A stretch of DNA of 64,000 nucleotides from Bernardetiaceae bacterium (GCA_020832465.1 JAFIER010000066.1:27026-91025); one strand, 5' to 3'; positions 42,501-50,775 are shown, numbered from the stretch's first letter. Translations and numbers: made by a program. Notes: generated by a model not told the origin, from the letters alone.

Positions 42501-45156
42501 CGGCGATGCCTCTGCTATAATGGACTTCCCCGATGCCGATAAAAACCGATTTTATGCAGGCGGGCGTTTGCCATTTACGATGTTGGCACAAGTAAATATC
42601 AATGGAGTGCTCGATACTTTGCGTTTTATCAATATCCACGCAAGAGCCAACAGCGGTGCTGACCCTCTTGGGCGTTATAATATGCGTAAATACGATGTCG
42701 GGGTTTTAGAAGATACATTGCGCACGCATTATGGTAACGATAAAATTGTCTTTTTAGGCGACTATAACGATGATATCGACGAGACAGTTGCCAACGTTGC
42801 ACCTATTACGCTCACTACTTATGATGCTTTTATGTCGCGCCCTGATCATTATCGTGGCGTAACATTGCCCTTGAGTTTGGCTGGCTTCCGCTCCTACCCG
42901 ACTCGCAGTAATGTGATTGACCATATCATAATAAGCAATGAACTTTTTGATAATGCCATTTTCGAATCTGAATGGGTGCACTACGAAGTTTATCATGGTG
43001 AGTATCTGACTACAACATCAGACCACCTGCCCGTATCCTCAAGGTTAGAAATCCAAGCCCTACCGCCTTGTAGTTTTGCTGTTACAGGCGCAACAGCCAG
43101 TACAATTAGCTTGTCTTGGGACGATATCTCGAATATCGAGACCGAGTACGTATTAGAGTTTTCATTAGATGGGGGTACAACTTGGACAGCCGTACCAAGC
43201 TCACCGCTTGCTGCAAATAGCACAAGCTATACACACACAGGGCTCGAGCCCGAAACGACATACAGCTACCGACTTCGTGCCGCAAATACTTCGCATCCTA
43301 CTATGACTAACGCATCGGACTGGGTAGAAATTATCGGTACAACTGCGGAGCTTGTAGCTACTGGTGGCGGAACTTCTATTGGCGCACCAGCAGAGGTCGC
43401 GCCAGCCACAGAGTTTAGTGCGATTGCACAAGACCCTTATCGCATTTTGCTCACTTGGAGAGGCTCGCCTGATGCTACACGTTATAGCCTTTTTAGAAGA
43501 GCCCAGGGCGAGAGTGAATGGATTAGAGTAGCCATTTTAAGTGCTGGTATTCGTGAGTTTTTAGATGAAAACTTAACACCTGATACAGGCTACCGCTACA
43601 GCTTGCGTGCAATCAGAGATGGCAGTAGTGCAGAAACCTTTGCTTCGGAGTTTACTTACCCTGAGTTGCCTACGGCAGCGCTCCTGCGCCCAGCTTGCAC
43701 GGACAACTTCATCGCTAATATTAAGGCAGAGGGTACGCACCGTGGCCAGAGATTCAACTGGTATGATGTAGCCGAAGCTGGTGAACTTTTGGTACAAAAT
43801 ATGGGAACTTTCCAAACGCCTATATTGAGCGAAAGCAAAAACTATTATGTAACTGCCGTAGGGCAAAAGTATGAAAGTCAGACCCGAGTAGCCGTAGAAG
43901 TGCCGTTAGTAGAAACGCCTATGGCAATTTTTACGAGCTTTACGCTGGATAGCCGCCAGATTAGCTGCGATGAGACGGCACTCTTGAGCTTAGAAGACCA
44001 AGGCGAGGGCGTAGTGTATCATTGGCTAAGAGCTGGCAGGCGCATGGCAAGCACAACAGAGCCACAGCTCGAAGTAAACGAAGGCGGTGTTTATGCCGTA
44101 GTAGTAAACCGCCAAGGCTGCGAGGCTACAAGTGATAATATCATCGTAACGCTTAACTATCACCCAGAGGCACGCATCACTAATGGCGAACTGCGATTCT
44201 GCCAAAGCGGAGTCTTGCGTGCTCAAGCGCAACCTGATGCTACTTATGAGTGGTTCAAAAACGGTGAGAGTTTCGCTACAACTACCACTAATGCGTTAGA
44301 AATTGATGAAACGGCGGATTACAGCGTCAAGATTACGCAGTACGGCTGCGAAGCTACTTCTGAAAGCCGCTTTGCAGAGGTGCTGCCACTGCCCGAGAAC
44401 GTAAGTCTCGAGGTCTCAAATGCTACGCTTTGCCCAGGTGAGAATGTCATCTTGACTGCCACCGAAGTAGAAGGCGCAACGTATCGCTGGACACGCAACG
44501 GTCGCCCTGTGGGATATTCTGAAAATAACAATCAAATTGAAAGGCAAGGTGGCGGTATGTATAGTGTGCGCATTTCCTATCCTGGATTTAGCTGTTTTAG
44601 CGAAAGCGAAACCGTTGAGGTGGTTGTTTTGGATATGCCTATTGTGCGTGTTTTGAGCGATGGTAGCGAGTTAGTGCTTACACCAGAGCGTGCTGAGCCT
44701 ATCGCTTCTATTTCTTGGTATTATGAGTTTGGAGGTGTGCGAGAAGCACTTCCTGAGCTTGCGAATCAGCTACGGATTCTTCCCAATAAAGGCACGGGCT
44801 TTTATGGTGCTTCGGTTATTTATACGAATGGTTGCGAGGTAGAAGCTGTAGCAAATCGCTATTTTGCAGAGGGTAGCATTACGGGCAACGAATCCGAATC
44901 ACCTATTCAGGATATTCGGATTTATCCAAACCCTACGAGTGGAAAAGTGCATATAGACCTCGGTACAGCTTTGCGAGGTGAGATAAAGATGCGTATAGTA
45001 GATGCGCTTGGGCGTACTTTAGAAGTTCGCCGTATTACTGCGCAATCGGGCGAAAATATCATTATTTTGAACCTTGCCCCTTATGCTAATGGCGTATATA
45101 TGCTGATGATTGAAGCCGATAATGCAACTTTGAGCAAAAAAATTATCAAAGAATAA
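39574..45156 (+). CDS. Giant secreted endonuclease/exonuclease/phosphatase-domain protein with T9SS sorting domain
   Basis: 1860 residues. A signal peptide ends near ...MGVSQAQ (residue 29). Residues 30-560 hold jelly-roll-like repeats (VLWDFEGDTTDP, IAAWDFDDEDNIADDG). Residues about 565-660 and 665-840 are a beta-sandwich and an OB-like domain (TISGTLTVSDQFNGPAYIQ). Residues about 863-1160 form an endonuclease/exonuclease/phosphatase domain: LDVVTWNIEWFGDP, FQEITS, FINIHARAN, FLGDYND and TTSDHLPVS, with catalytic Asn, Glu, Asp and His positions present. Two FN3 and several Ig-like domains follow. The end is a T9SS type A sorting domain (IRIYPNPTSGKVHID, YANGVYMLMIE). It probably degrades extracellular DNA at the surface; a phosphatase role is possible. 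Confidence 0.88.
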   Translation: MIKKLSNYLGETLTILLLLFLFMGVSQAQTTDIVLWDFEGDTTDPITGTGTVDEGSTLGALGFAQGWIQATLSTGGRARTANNWSTGTLDNDKYFEFSTSTVGFSDIEFSFDERRSGTGIRDFEIHYSTDGTTFTPLPTTVTNVPDDTDWRFHDFDLSAITALNGQANLTFRIYGYNAATTAGTWRIDNVRFRAEVAVSALQLVAYEPISGATAPPDVEGPGVTGENLVRGAGLSLNAGFGFNSSGWTVGGDLATAKAADNYIEWGFSSSIAYNLTTLDMRYFRSGTGPASIVIELSVNGGPYTIIHTDDAVPSSAATSMLLAEHDISSFTDVTTANFRLYGFNATGGGGTFRTASTTAFDGTHGLIVSGVPSVVPVVTIAAWDFDDEDNIADDGIPPNDGIKTITNNATGIVSYPAGVTGQSISNTGWHDGDGTKYWEIEFVTTGYENLTLTSKQRSSNAGPRDFKVQYSLDGTAWVDVPDTDITVGNDWTTGLLPETDLPDAMDNQASVYLRWIMTSNTRVTGGTDVVSAVGTSRMEDLIVRGTPIPIATPTLNITEDLDPFLVTTIGTPSAEQSYTVEGSDMADDLLITAPAEFEISLTSGGPYSTTLTLDAATVNAGTTTIYVVYNPAAAPFGHTGDITHESTGAATINIAVEGQGITPIATARTLAHGTSVTISGTLTVSDQFNGPAYIQDATGGIAVFDNALHGAGLFSIGDSITITGTRSAFSEQEQLINLTSITDLGTATTPVVPQIITVSQLNDPAYIATLVQVVDAVFPEAGGILGGNSPIADASGTGELRINFSTSLFGNVQPDTCNVTGVVGRFFAIRQLMPRIDSDLPCEAAFEPPFPRPELCVEQNNSLDVVTWNIEWFGDPSRAPSDPATQRDSVRSILLSLNADVYAFQEITSRDLVDDLVSSMPGYDYVFSDAVSYPPVATEPTPASASQQLCFVYRTSVITPLDSRAMLETIHPFYNGGDASAIMDFPDADKNRFYAGGRLPFTMLAQVNINGVLDTLRFINIHARANSGADPLGRYNMRKYDVGVLEDTLRTHYGNDKIVFLGDYNDDIDETVANVAPITLTTYDAFMSRPDHYRGVTLPLSLAGFRSYPTRSNVIDHIIISNELFDNAIFESEWVHYEVYHGEYLTTTSDHLPVSSRLEIQALPPCSFAVTGATASTISLSWDDISNIETEYVLEFSLDGGTTWTAVPSSPLAANSTSYTHTGLEPETTYSYRLRAANTSHPTMTNASDWVEIIGTTAELVATGGGTSIGAPAEVAPATEFSAIAQDPYRILLTWRGSPDATRYSLFRRAQGESEWIRVAILSAGIREFLDENLTPDTGYRYSLRAIRDGSSAETFASEFTYPELPTAALLRPACTDNFIANIKAEGTHRGQRFNWYDVAEAGELLVQNMGTFQTPILSESKNYYVTAVGQKYESQTRVAVEVPLVETPMAIFTSFTLDSRQISCDETALLSLEDQGEGVVYHWLRAGRRMASTTEPQLEVNEGGVYAVVVNRQGCEATSDNIIVTLNYHPEARITNGELRFCQSGVLRAQAQPDATYEWFKNGESFATTTTNALEIDETADYSVKITQYGCEATSESRFAEVLPLPENVSLEVSNATLCPGENVILTATEVEGATYRWTRNGRPVGYSENNNQIERQGGGMYSVRISYPGFSCFSESETVEVVVLDMPIVRVLSDGSELVLTPERAEPIASISWYYEFGGVREALPELANQLRILPNKGTGFYGASVIYTNGCEVEAVANRYFAEGSITGNESESPIQDIRIYPNPTSGKVHIDLGTALRGEIKMRIVDALGRTLEVRRITAQSGENIIILNLAPYANGVYMLMIEADNATLSKKIIKE

Positions 45157-45196
45157 TTAGAAATTTGGTTTTTCTTATTTTGGTTAATGATGAAAA

Positions 45197-45227
45197 AAGC
45201 CCTTGCAGATTGCACGGGCTTTTTTTG
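45197..45227 (+). terminator. Intrinsic terminator after the secreted nuclease gene
   Basis: AGCCCTTGCA pairs with TGCACGGGCT, one mismatch, followed by seven T. It lies about 45 bp after the stop codon. Confidence 0.8.
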
Positions 45228-45270
45228 ATTTCAAAAAAAATATTCAAACAGATGGATAAGTACAGCATAT

Positions 45271-45371
45271 CATATTACTATACATTTTTCCATAGCGTTA
45301 TGGAAAATGGACTTAGAAATAAGATTTCTTTGAGAAATGTCGTTTATAGATGGAGAATGTCTGTTAGTATG
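45271..45371 (-). repeat. Family A element, reverse orientation
   Basis: The ends CATATTACTATACATT and AATGTCTGTTAGTATG are good inverted repeats. The long hairpin is reduced to CCATAGCGTTATGG. Flanks ACAGCATAT and AAAGAATAT agree at 7 of 9 positions and may be a decayed target duplication. Confidence 0.75.
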
Positions 45372-45691
45372 AAAGAATATGAAAAATAACTAAGTTTTAG
45401 GATACTTAAGGCCGTAGTAGGTTTGAGTACAGCTAAAACTCGTGATACAAATGCAATAATTAGGAGTGTAGATTTTTTACTCAAATCAGGGGGCGCGCAC
45501 CCTGAGATTTTATTTAAAAGCTATGGATATGGATAGCAATTTGGTAGTCTTAAAGATGTAATGTTCAAAGTCTTTCAAAACTAACAGTTCTCAAAGAACT
45601 GTTAGTTCTAAGCATTACTTGTTATACACTACCGCAATTTTTGCATATAGTCGTTAAAATTAGGTGATTAACGAAGTATAAAAAGCAAAAT
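45372..45691. other. Remaining intergenic DNA before the YceI gene
   Basis: No coding frame is supported. It contains a family E copy (45543-45633). The segment GGGGGCGCGCACCCTGAGATT near 45490 (key part GGGGGCGCGC) is unusually GC-rich for the region but has no assigned role. Confidence 0.5.
45543..45633 (-). mobile_element. Family E 91-bp element, second copy
   Basis: The reverse complement of the copy at 13805-13895, with a single G/A difference. Directly flanked by GCAATTT (45536-45542 and 45634-45640), which differs from the flanks of the other copy and so behaves as a target-site duplication. Confidence 0.85.
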
Positions 45692-45722
45692 TTTGTAACT
45701 AAAAAAAAAATAGCTATATTTG
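45692..45722 (+). promoter_or_regulatory. Promoter of the YceI lipoprotein gene
   Basis: TTTG at 45692-45695 and TATATTTG at 45715-45722 are 19 bp apart. It leaves a leader of about 110 nt before the ATG at 45838. Confidence 0.68.
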
Positions 45723-45837
45723 TGCTTGTAAAGTATTGCAAAGTTTTTATCAAACAATCTGCAACTGCTTTCGTTTTTTAACGTGAAATTTATTTTTATA
45801 ACGTTTAACGTTCTTTTCTAACAAAAAAATTATTCCG

Positions 45838-46572
45838 ATGAAATTATTTAAATTGTCTTTAGCACTTATTGTATCTTTATTTTTTATGGTATCCTGCGGT
45901 GGCGGTGAGAGCAACGAATCTGCTAATGCAGGTGACGAGCCTTCTGCTGACGAGATTTTAGACGAAATCGATGGATTAGAAGATGGTACTTCTGATGCAA
46001 CTACACTCCCTGATGGTCAGATGGCTATCAATACTGAAACTAGTGTTATCAAATGGATGGGCGATAAAGTTGTAGGTGACGGACATGACGGCACTATACA
46101 AATCAAAGAAGGTTCGCTTACTGTTGAAGGTGGCAATCTTGTAGCTGGTAACTTTGTGATTGATATGACAAGTATCAAAAATATGGATATCGAGGATCAA
46201 GAGCAAAATGCAAAACTCGTAGGACATCTTTCAAGTGATGACTTTTTTAACGTAGAGAAATATCCTACGGCTAAATTTACTGTTACATCTGTAGAGGCAC
46301 ATGACGGTAGCGAAGTTAAAGGTAGCAATACTGAAGGCGCTACACACAAAATTACAGGTGATTTGACTATCCGCGACAAAACTGCTCCTGTTACTTTCTT
46401 AGCCAACGTAAGTGGTGGTGATGTAATTACTGCAAAAGGTAATGTTACTATCGACCGTACGCAGTGGGACGTAAAATACGGCAACGAAGGTATTGCTGAC
46501 TTAGCAAAAGACAAAATGATTAAAAACGACATCGTTCTTGACATCGAAATTACTGCTGCACCTGCTATGTAA
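45838..46572 (+). CDS. YceI-family lipoprotein
   Basis: A 244-residue protein with a lipoprotein signal (LIVSLFFMVSCGGGES, lipidated Cys20) and an acidic low-complexity linker to about residue 60. The YceI lipocalin-like domain follows: TSVIKWMGDKVVGDGHDG, GNFVIDMTSIKNMDIED, KLVGHLSSDDFFNVEKYPTAKF, HKITGDLTIRDKTAPVTF and NVTIDRTQWDVKYG. YceI domains bind isoprenoid or amphiphilic molecules in the envelope, and the ligand here is unknown. It has its own promoter and a terminator at 46603. Confidence 0.93.
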   Translation: MKLFKLSLALIVSLFFMVSCGGGESNESANAGDEPSADEILDEIDGLEDGTSDATTLPDGQMAINTETSVIKWMGDKVVGDGHDGTIQIKEGSLTVEGGNLVAGNFVIDMTSIKNMDIEDQEQNAKLVGHLSSDDFFNVEKYPTAKFTVTSVEAHDGSEVKGSNTEGATHKITGDLTIRDKTAPVTFLANVSGGDVITAKGNVTIDRTQWDVKYGNEGIADLAKDKMIKNDIVLDIEITAAPAM

Positions 46573-46602
46573 TTCAAAGTCAGAAAACGATAAATTCTGT
46601 TT

Positions 46603-46640
46603 AAAAAACCTTTCACTTTTCAAAGTGAAAGGTTTTTTTT
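46603..46640 (+). terminator. Intrinsic terminator of the YceI gene
   Basis: AACCTTTCACTTT, loop TC, AAAGTGAAAGGTT, with A-run before and T-run after. Likely bidirectional in form. Confidence 0.85.
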
Positions 46641-46788
46641 GTTGAAACTTTATTAATAACCTCTTCGTTTGCTAAAGAAAGTAGCGTATGATTATAGCAG
46701 TTTAGGCTTTTTCAAGATTGCTCTACTATTTTATGTGGCTACTTATTATATATTCCATTTTATTCAACACTGACTAACAAAATTGACT

Positions 46789-47019
46789 ATGGTTACTGTA
46801 AAGACATACAATAATGCGATGGAAGCACATTTAGGAAGAGTTATGCTCGAGCAGGCGCAGATTCAAGCCGTTGTTTTTAACGAAGAGAGCATTCTTATCA
46901 ATCCTTTTTATAATACAACAATAGGCGTAAGGCTTAATGTGCGCGAGGAAGATGCCGAGCGTGCACGTGAGATTTTAGCACAAGAGGGTAGCAAGGAGCA
47001 AGATGCCAATCATTCATAA
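46789..47019 (+). CDS. DUF2007 small putative signal-transducing protein
   Basis: A 76-residue protein starting at the ATG at 46789 (a TTG two codons earlier is unlikely). The pattern VTVKTYNNAMEAHLGRVMLEQAQI, AVVFNEESI and VRLNVREEDAERAREIL matches DUF2007, a short ACT-like alpha/beta domain. The family name is positional and no function has been proven. It ends convergent with the flippase-like gene, separated by repeats. Confidence 0.82.
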   Translation: MVTVKTYNNAMEAHLGRVMLEQAQIQAVVFNEESILINPFYNTTIGVRLNVREEDAERAREILAQEGSKEQDANHS

Positions 47020-47063
47020 TCAAGAACAAAGCAGATTCGTTTAGCAGGCTTATATTTAGTTGG

Positions 47064-47143
47064 GCCTACGACAAACTTTGCTAAAGTAGCCCATAGCGTG
47101 GGGTTTGCAAACCCCACGCTATGGAAATATGTATAGTAGTATG
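47064..47143. repeat. Chimeric repeat: family B left arm with family A right half
   Basis: CTACGACAAACTTTGCTAAAGTAGC is a family B arm. It is followed by the family A long hairpin (CCATAGCGTGGGG...) and terminal repeat GTATAGTAGTATG. The core hairpin is missing. Confidence 0.72.
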
Positions 47144-47159
47144 ATTGCAGATATTGAAT

Positions 47160-47232
47160 ATTTGTGTGCTTGTAGTAACGAAGCTCCGGCTTCGTTGCAA
47201 ACTTCCGAAGCTGGGGCTTCGGCCTACATTTT
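47160..47232 (+). repeat. Family C repeat
   Basis: TTTGTGTGCTTGTAGTAACG...GCTTCGGCCTACATTTTT, related to the unit at 28036. An extra inner stem CGAAGCTCCGGCTTCG is present in this copy. Confidence 0.6.
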
Positions 47233-47250
47233 TTTGAAAATTTTGCATGG

Positions 47251-48267
47251 CTATGAATGAATAATAGCTTCTTTTGCACGCCGTTTGGCTACAAACATGC
47301 CTATTAAAAGACAAATCCCGCCGAGTACAATAATCATAAGTACTTGCGAACTGTGCGCTATAAAAGCAAATTCCTTAGCCACTTCTGCTGTTTTGTCATA
47401 AGCCTCTAATGCCTTAGCGACAAAAAAGTGATAAGGTCCGATGCCACCCTGCACGGGCAATGCCATACCAACGCCCCCCATAACCAAAACTGCCATGCCC
47501 GCTGCAATACTTAAATCAGAAGTAGTTGGTTGCAAGAAAAAGAGCACGTAAATCATCATAAAATACATAATCCAAATCAAAAAACTGTGCAATACATAAA
47601 ACAGAATTTGAAGGGGGGCTAAACGAAATACACTTAAAAAACCACTACGCAAACCCGCTAAAAAAACTACTAATTTTTGATAAAAGGGATAATCTACAAA
47701 CTTTTCACGATTGCGCCATAATAAAAACAAAACAAACATACCCAAAAGACCCAAAGGCACAAGCCAATAAAGTAAGGTATAAATACGGTCTTGTGCTAAT
47801 CCCATTTGTGAAAGTAAGTAACGCCCAATCCGCTCAAACTCAATAATAATTGTACCTGCTACAAGCAATATCAAAATAATTAAATCAAAAACACGCTCCG
47901 TAACTACTGCACCAAAAGATACATTGATAGGTATGCTATCCGTGCGCTTAAGCATAGCGCAGCGCGCCACCTCGCCTGCACGTGGAAGCACTAAGTTCGC
48001 TAAATATCCAACCATGACTGCCAAAAACATGCGAAAACTACTCGCTACATAACCCAAAGGAGAAAGTGCAATTTTCCAACGCACCGCACGACTCCAATGG
48101 CTCATGATAGAACAAGCAAAAGATACAAAAAAACAATAATAATTACTTTCACGCACATGCAACAGAATTTCGCTCATATCTTCATTACCATAGAGGTAGT
48201 AAAAAATACCAATAGCCACAAGCAGTGAGAGCAAATATTGCAATACTTTTTTGATAGAAAAAGACAT
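47251..48267 (-). CDS. Lysylphosphatidylglycerol-synthase-type transmembrane (flippase-like) protein
   Basis: The ATG at 48267 (MSFSIKKVLQYLLSLL) gives 338 residues and the usual family start; an ATG at 48333 adds an AT-rich 22-residue extension and begins 6 bp from a palindrome. Seven to eight membrane helices are visible. Family motifs include SHWSRAVRWKIAL, NLVLPRAGEVARCAML, the ERVFDLIIL segment, and GGVGMALPVQGGIGPYHFFVAKAL. The domain is the membrane half of MprF-like proteins and of sterol/lipid translocators. No synthetase domain is present. It probably moves or exposes a lipid in the cytoplasmic membrane; the substrate is unknown. Confidence 0.85.
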   Translation of the reverse strand: MSFSIKKVLQYLLSLLVAIGIFYYLYGNEDMSEILLHVRESNYYCFFVSFACSIMSHWSRAVRWKIALSPLGYVASSFRMFLAVMVGYLANLVLPRAGEVARCAMLKRTDSIPINVSFGAVVTERVFDLIILILLVAGTIIIEFERIGRYLLSQMGLAQDRIYTLLYWLVPLGLLGMFVLFLLWRNREKFVDYPFYQKLVVFLAGLRSGFLSVFRLAPLQILFYVLHSFLIWIMYFMMIYVLFFLQPTTSDLSIAAGMAVLVMGGVGMALPVQGGIGPYHFFVAKALEAYDKTAEVAKEFAFIAHSSQVLMIIVLGGICLLIGMFVAKRRAKEAIIHS

Positions 48268-48338
48268 AAGCGCAGGCGTTAAAATAGATAAAAAACCTAA
48301 ATAGATAGATGCAAAAATACAGATTTTTTCCATAAAAA

Positions 48339-48375
48339 TAGCCTATAATTTGTGTTTTACACAAACTATAGGCTA
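48339..48375. promoter_or_regulatory. Long palindrome upstream of the flippase-like gene
   Basis: TAGCCTATAATTTGTGT and ACACAAACTATAGGCTA form 17-bp arms with one mismatch and a 3-base centre (TTT). It could be an operator or a leader hairpin. It also replaces the left end of the adjacent family A copy. Confidence 0.45.
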
Positions 48376-48385
48376 CAAAGAAGTT

Positions 48386-48480
48386 GCAGAAATAACATTT
48401 TTTTGAGACACGTTATTGCTAAGCTCATTTTTCCATAGTGTGAGGCTTGAAAACCCCGTGCTATGGAAAAATAATATGAC
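48386..48480 (+). repeat. Family A element without left terminal repeat
   Basis: A worn core hairpin (AGAAATAACATTTTTTTGAG...CGTTATTGCT; key arms only) is followed by the long hairpin CCATAGTGTGAGG...CCCCGTGCTATGG, where A-for-G and partner changes only partly compensate. Confidence 0.6.
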
Positions 48481-48498
48481 TATTCGTACTTACTTATG

Positions 48499-49233
48499 CT
48501 AAAAACCAAAAAGCACACCCAAAGACAAACGATTGCGTTGCCATTCAGGCAGGCTCGGCATATTAGCCTCTACGGCACGCCAAGGTTGCGCTGAGAATCC
48601 TCTTTGATAAGATAAAAAAGACATAACGTTGATATTTTTGATAATCCCACGATATTGAATGCGCGGCTGCCAGTACATTTGTTGAAAAATATTACCGCTA
48701 TTCTCAAAACTTATTGTACTTGTCTGACCCATAGCTTCTGATAAATCATTGCTTGTTATAGGCGAATCGGGTGCATTATTACGTGTCAAACGGACTTGAT
48801 AGCTACTTGCAGCACCAATGCCTAACATTAAATCGAGCTTGTGGTGGCTACACTTTAAAATGGAATACCCTAAAGAAGCACTCACTGAGCCTTCTGTAAG
48901 ATTGAGGTTGATATTGTCCGAACTGTTAGCACCAAAAGAAATATTACTTTCTACTGAATTGAAAAGTGGTGAATCATCATCATCGATTACAAATGCAAAA
49001 TACACACTTGCAAGCATATCAGGTGCACCTACGGCACCCTGTTCACCTAAAAAATCATTTAATGCTGCGACATCATTTGTTGTTGCACCAAAGCCTATAT
49101 ACCATTTAGAAAATTTAGGTTTAGCAACGGTGAGTGTGGTTTCTGTTGGCTGTATTTCGCTCTCTTGTGCTTCTAAACGAGGAGTAAGCAGGATAATAGC
49201 CAAAAATAAAGCGAATAAAAGTAATTGTCTCAT
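48499..49233 (-). CDS. Outer-membrane beta-barrel-like protein
   Basis: A 244-residue protein with a clear signal peptide (LLLFALFLAIILLTPRLEA, cleaved near AQE). The rest alternates hydrophobic residues as in small barrels: SKWYIGFGATTND, MLASVYFAFVID, SVSASLGYSIL, LDLMLGIGAASSYQVRL, MYWQPRIQYRGI, INVMSFLSYQRGF. It ends NRLSLGVLFGF, with a terminal Phe as expected for BAM substrates. The specific family and function are not recognised. It stands between the flippase-like gene and the desaturase on the same strand. Confidence 0.68.
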   Translation of the reverse strand: MRQLLLFALFLAIILLTPRLEAQESEIQPTETTLTVAKPKFSKWYIGFGATTNDVAALNDFLGEQGAVGAPDMLASVYFAFVIDDDDSPLFNSVESNISFGANSSDNINLNLTEGSVSASLGYSILKCSHHKLDLMLGIGAASSYQVRLTRNNAPDSPITSNDLSEAMGQTSTISFENSGNIFQQMYWQPRIQYRGIIKNINVMSFLSYQRGFSAQPWRAVEANMPSLPEWQRNRLSLGVLFGF

Positions 49234-49335
49234 AGGTTTATAAAATTATATCAATTTACAATATTTTTTCAACCATAAATATATAGAATTTTGACATAAA
49301 ATCGCAAAAAAAAACAATATTTTTTGTTTTTTTTG

Positions 49336-49457
49336 CATACTATTAGACATTCAGCGACCAGAAATAATATTTTTCTGAGAAACGTTATTTCTAAGCTCAT
49401 TTTGCCATAGCCTGTGGGGTTTGCCCCCCCACGCTATGGCAAATGTATAGTGGTATG
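49336..49457 (+). repeat. Family A element, full copy
   Basis: The ends CATACTATTAGACATT and AATGTATAGTGGTATG are near-consensus. The long hairpin has GCCATAG/CTATGGC with both partners of one pair changed. The flanks GTTTTTTTT and GTTTTTTTA agree at 8 of 9 if one base is added to the left end, but they are low-complexity. Confidence 0.78.
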
Positions 49458-49467
49458 GTTTTTTTAG

Positions 49468-50496
49468 TTAAATCCCATTTACCATAGTTGGTGTTTTTCG
49501 TTTATAAATCCAGCTAAACTCATATTCAGATTCTGAAACTTTGATTCTTTTAGCGACCCTTGCAAGTCTATCTGGTAGTGCCATGACGTAATCTCTGGCT
49601 TTTTCGCCTGCGTCATTGAGTTCTTTGATATGCTCTATATCCCACTTTTTGATTAGAATATTTAGGATATCGATATAATCTTCGGCAGTATAAACACCAA
49701 TTCGCTGTGCGGAGTCGGAGAAATGCTTAAATGTTTCGCCTATTTGTACACCAAGTTCGCATAGATAATGTGCCGGCATAACGATTTTTTTACGCATCAT
49801 ATCAGCAAAAGCAAGCATAGCTTCGTTAGGATCGACTTCAATGATTTTTTCTATAAAAGTCATGTAAGCACTTCCGTGTCTATACTCATCTATGGCAATA
49901 GTTTTGCACATGGTAGCAAGTTCGTGGTTATCGTGCTTTTTAGCGATTTCAGCTACTCTTTTGTGCGAGATATAAGTGGCTAACTCTTGAAATGAGGTAT
50001 AAACAAAGTTACGATAAGGGTCTGCACCAGTGCCGATGTCGAAGCCATCTTTGATGAGATATTGAGTAGAGATTTCTACTTTTTGCATATCTACTCGTCC
50101 TGAGAGGTATAAATATTTGTTGAGTAGGTCTCCGTGACGATTTTCTTCGGCAGTCCAGCCCCTTACCCATTGCGTCCAGGCGCAATCTTTATTTCCCCTA
50201 TCTACGCCATTCATAGCCAAAAGCCATGATTCATAAGTAGGTAATGCCTCTTCGGTAATCATGTCACCAATCAAGACTACCCAAAAATCATAGCTCAATT
50301 CTTTGGCTTGTGATTGTAGTTCTTTGACTTTATCAAAAAAATCGTCATGCGCAGCATTAGGTAATAAATCCGCAGGTTGCCAGTTTTTATCGATAGGTTT
50401 TAAAAACTTACCTAACATGCGTTTCACATAGGGTTCTATATGCTGCATGACCTCGAGACGCGAAGGAGATAATTGAGATATTATTGGTGATGACAT
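49468..50496 (-). CDS. Acyl-ACP desaturase (ferritin-like di-iron)
   Basis: A 342-residue soluble desaturase of the plant stearoyl-ACP type, expected to put a double bond into ACP-bound acyl chains using reduced ferredoxin. Di-iron ligands are visible: a first helix Glu in MITEEALPTYESW, EENRHGDLLNKYLYLSG, and DEYRHGSAYMTFIEKI, the two ExxH motifs of the family. DRGNKDCAWTQWVRGW is the typical stretch before the first ExxH. It stands alone; the ferredoxin partner is not in the window. Confidence 0.9.
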   Translation of the reverse strand: MSSPIISQLSPSRLEVMQHIEPYVKRMLGKFLKPIDKNWQPADLLPNAAHDDFFDKVKELQSQAKELSYDFWVVLIGDMITEEALPTYESWLLAMNGVDRGNKDCAWTQWVRGWTAEENRHGDLLNKYLYLSGRVDMQKVEISTQYLIKDGFDIGTGADPYRNFVYTSFQELATYISHKRVAEIAKKHDNHELATMCKTIAIDEYRHGSAYMTFIEKIIEVDPNEAMLAFADMMRKKIVMPAHYLCELGVQIGETFKHFSDSAQRIGVYTAEDYIDILNILIKKWDIEHIKELNDAGEKARDYVMALPDRLARVAKRIKVSESEYEFSWIYKRKTPTMVNGI

Positions 50497-50567
50497 AAAA
50501 TAAGATTAGAAATTTTGGAATTAAAAATTGAAGAAATTAGCAAGCAAAATATTTTTCAAGCATAGAA

Positions 50568-50775
50568 GCTGTTTAAAAAACTATGTTAAAATAAAATTCT
50601 ATCTCTTAGATATAGCCTTCAACCACCCCCACCCCCTCCTAAGATTAGGAGGGGAGCACGGAACTAAGGGGTGGTTGAAAAATGCCTTACAAAAGCATAC
50701 AAGCAAATGTACACACTTGTTGTAGCTATTGTAAAAGCTAATTTTATTGAGTTTTAAGAAATATTTTTAAACAGC
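50568..50775. repeat. Family D 208-bp element with nested palindrome
   Basis: The outer ends GCTGTTTAAAAA and TTTTTAAACAGC are perfect inverted repeats, with AATAAAATT and AATTTTATT as further inner matches. Inside are TTCAACCACCCC/GGGGTGGTTGAA (50618-50629, 50668-50679) and CCCCTCCTAA/TTAGGAGGGG. A single copy in this window. Confidence 0.6.

Noticed and set aside
45165..45389. Open frame containing a GLRNKISLRNVV-type peptide
   Set aside because: It spans a terminator and a family A copy. The similar peptides at 10537 and 6417 come from translating the same repeat, not from a gene family.
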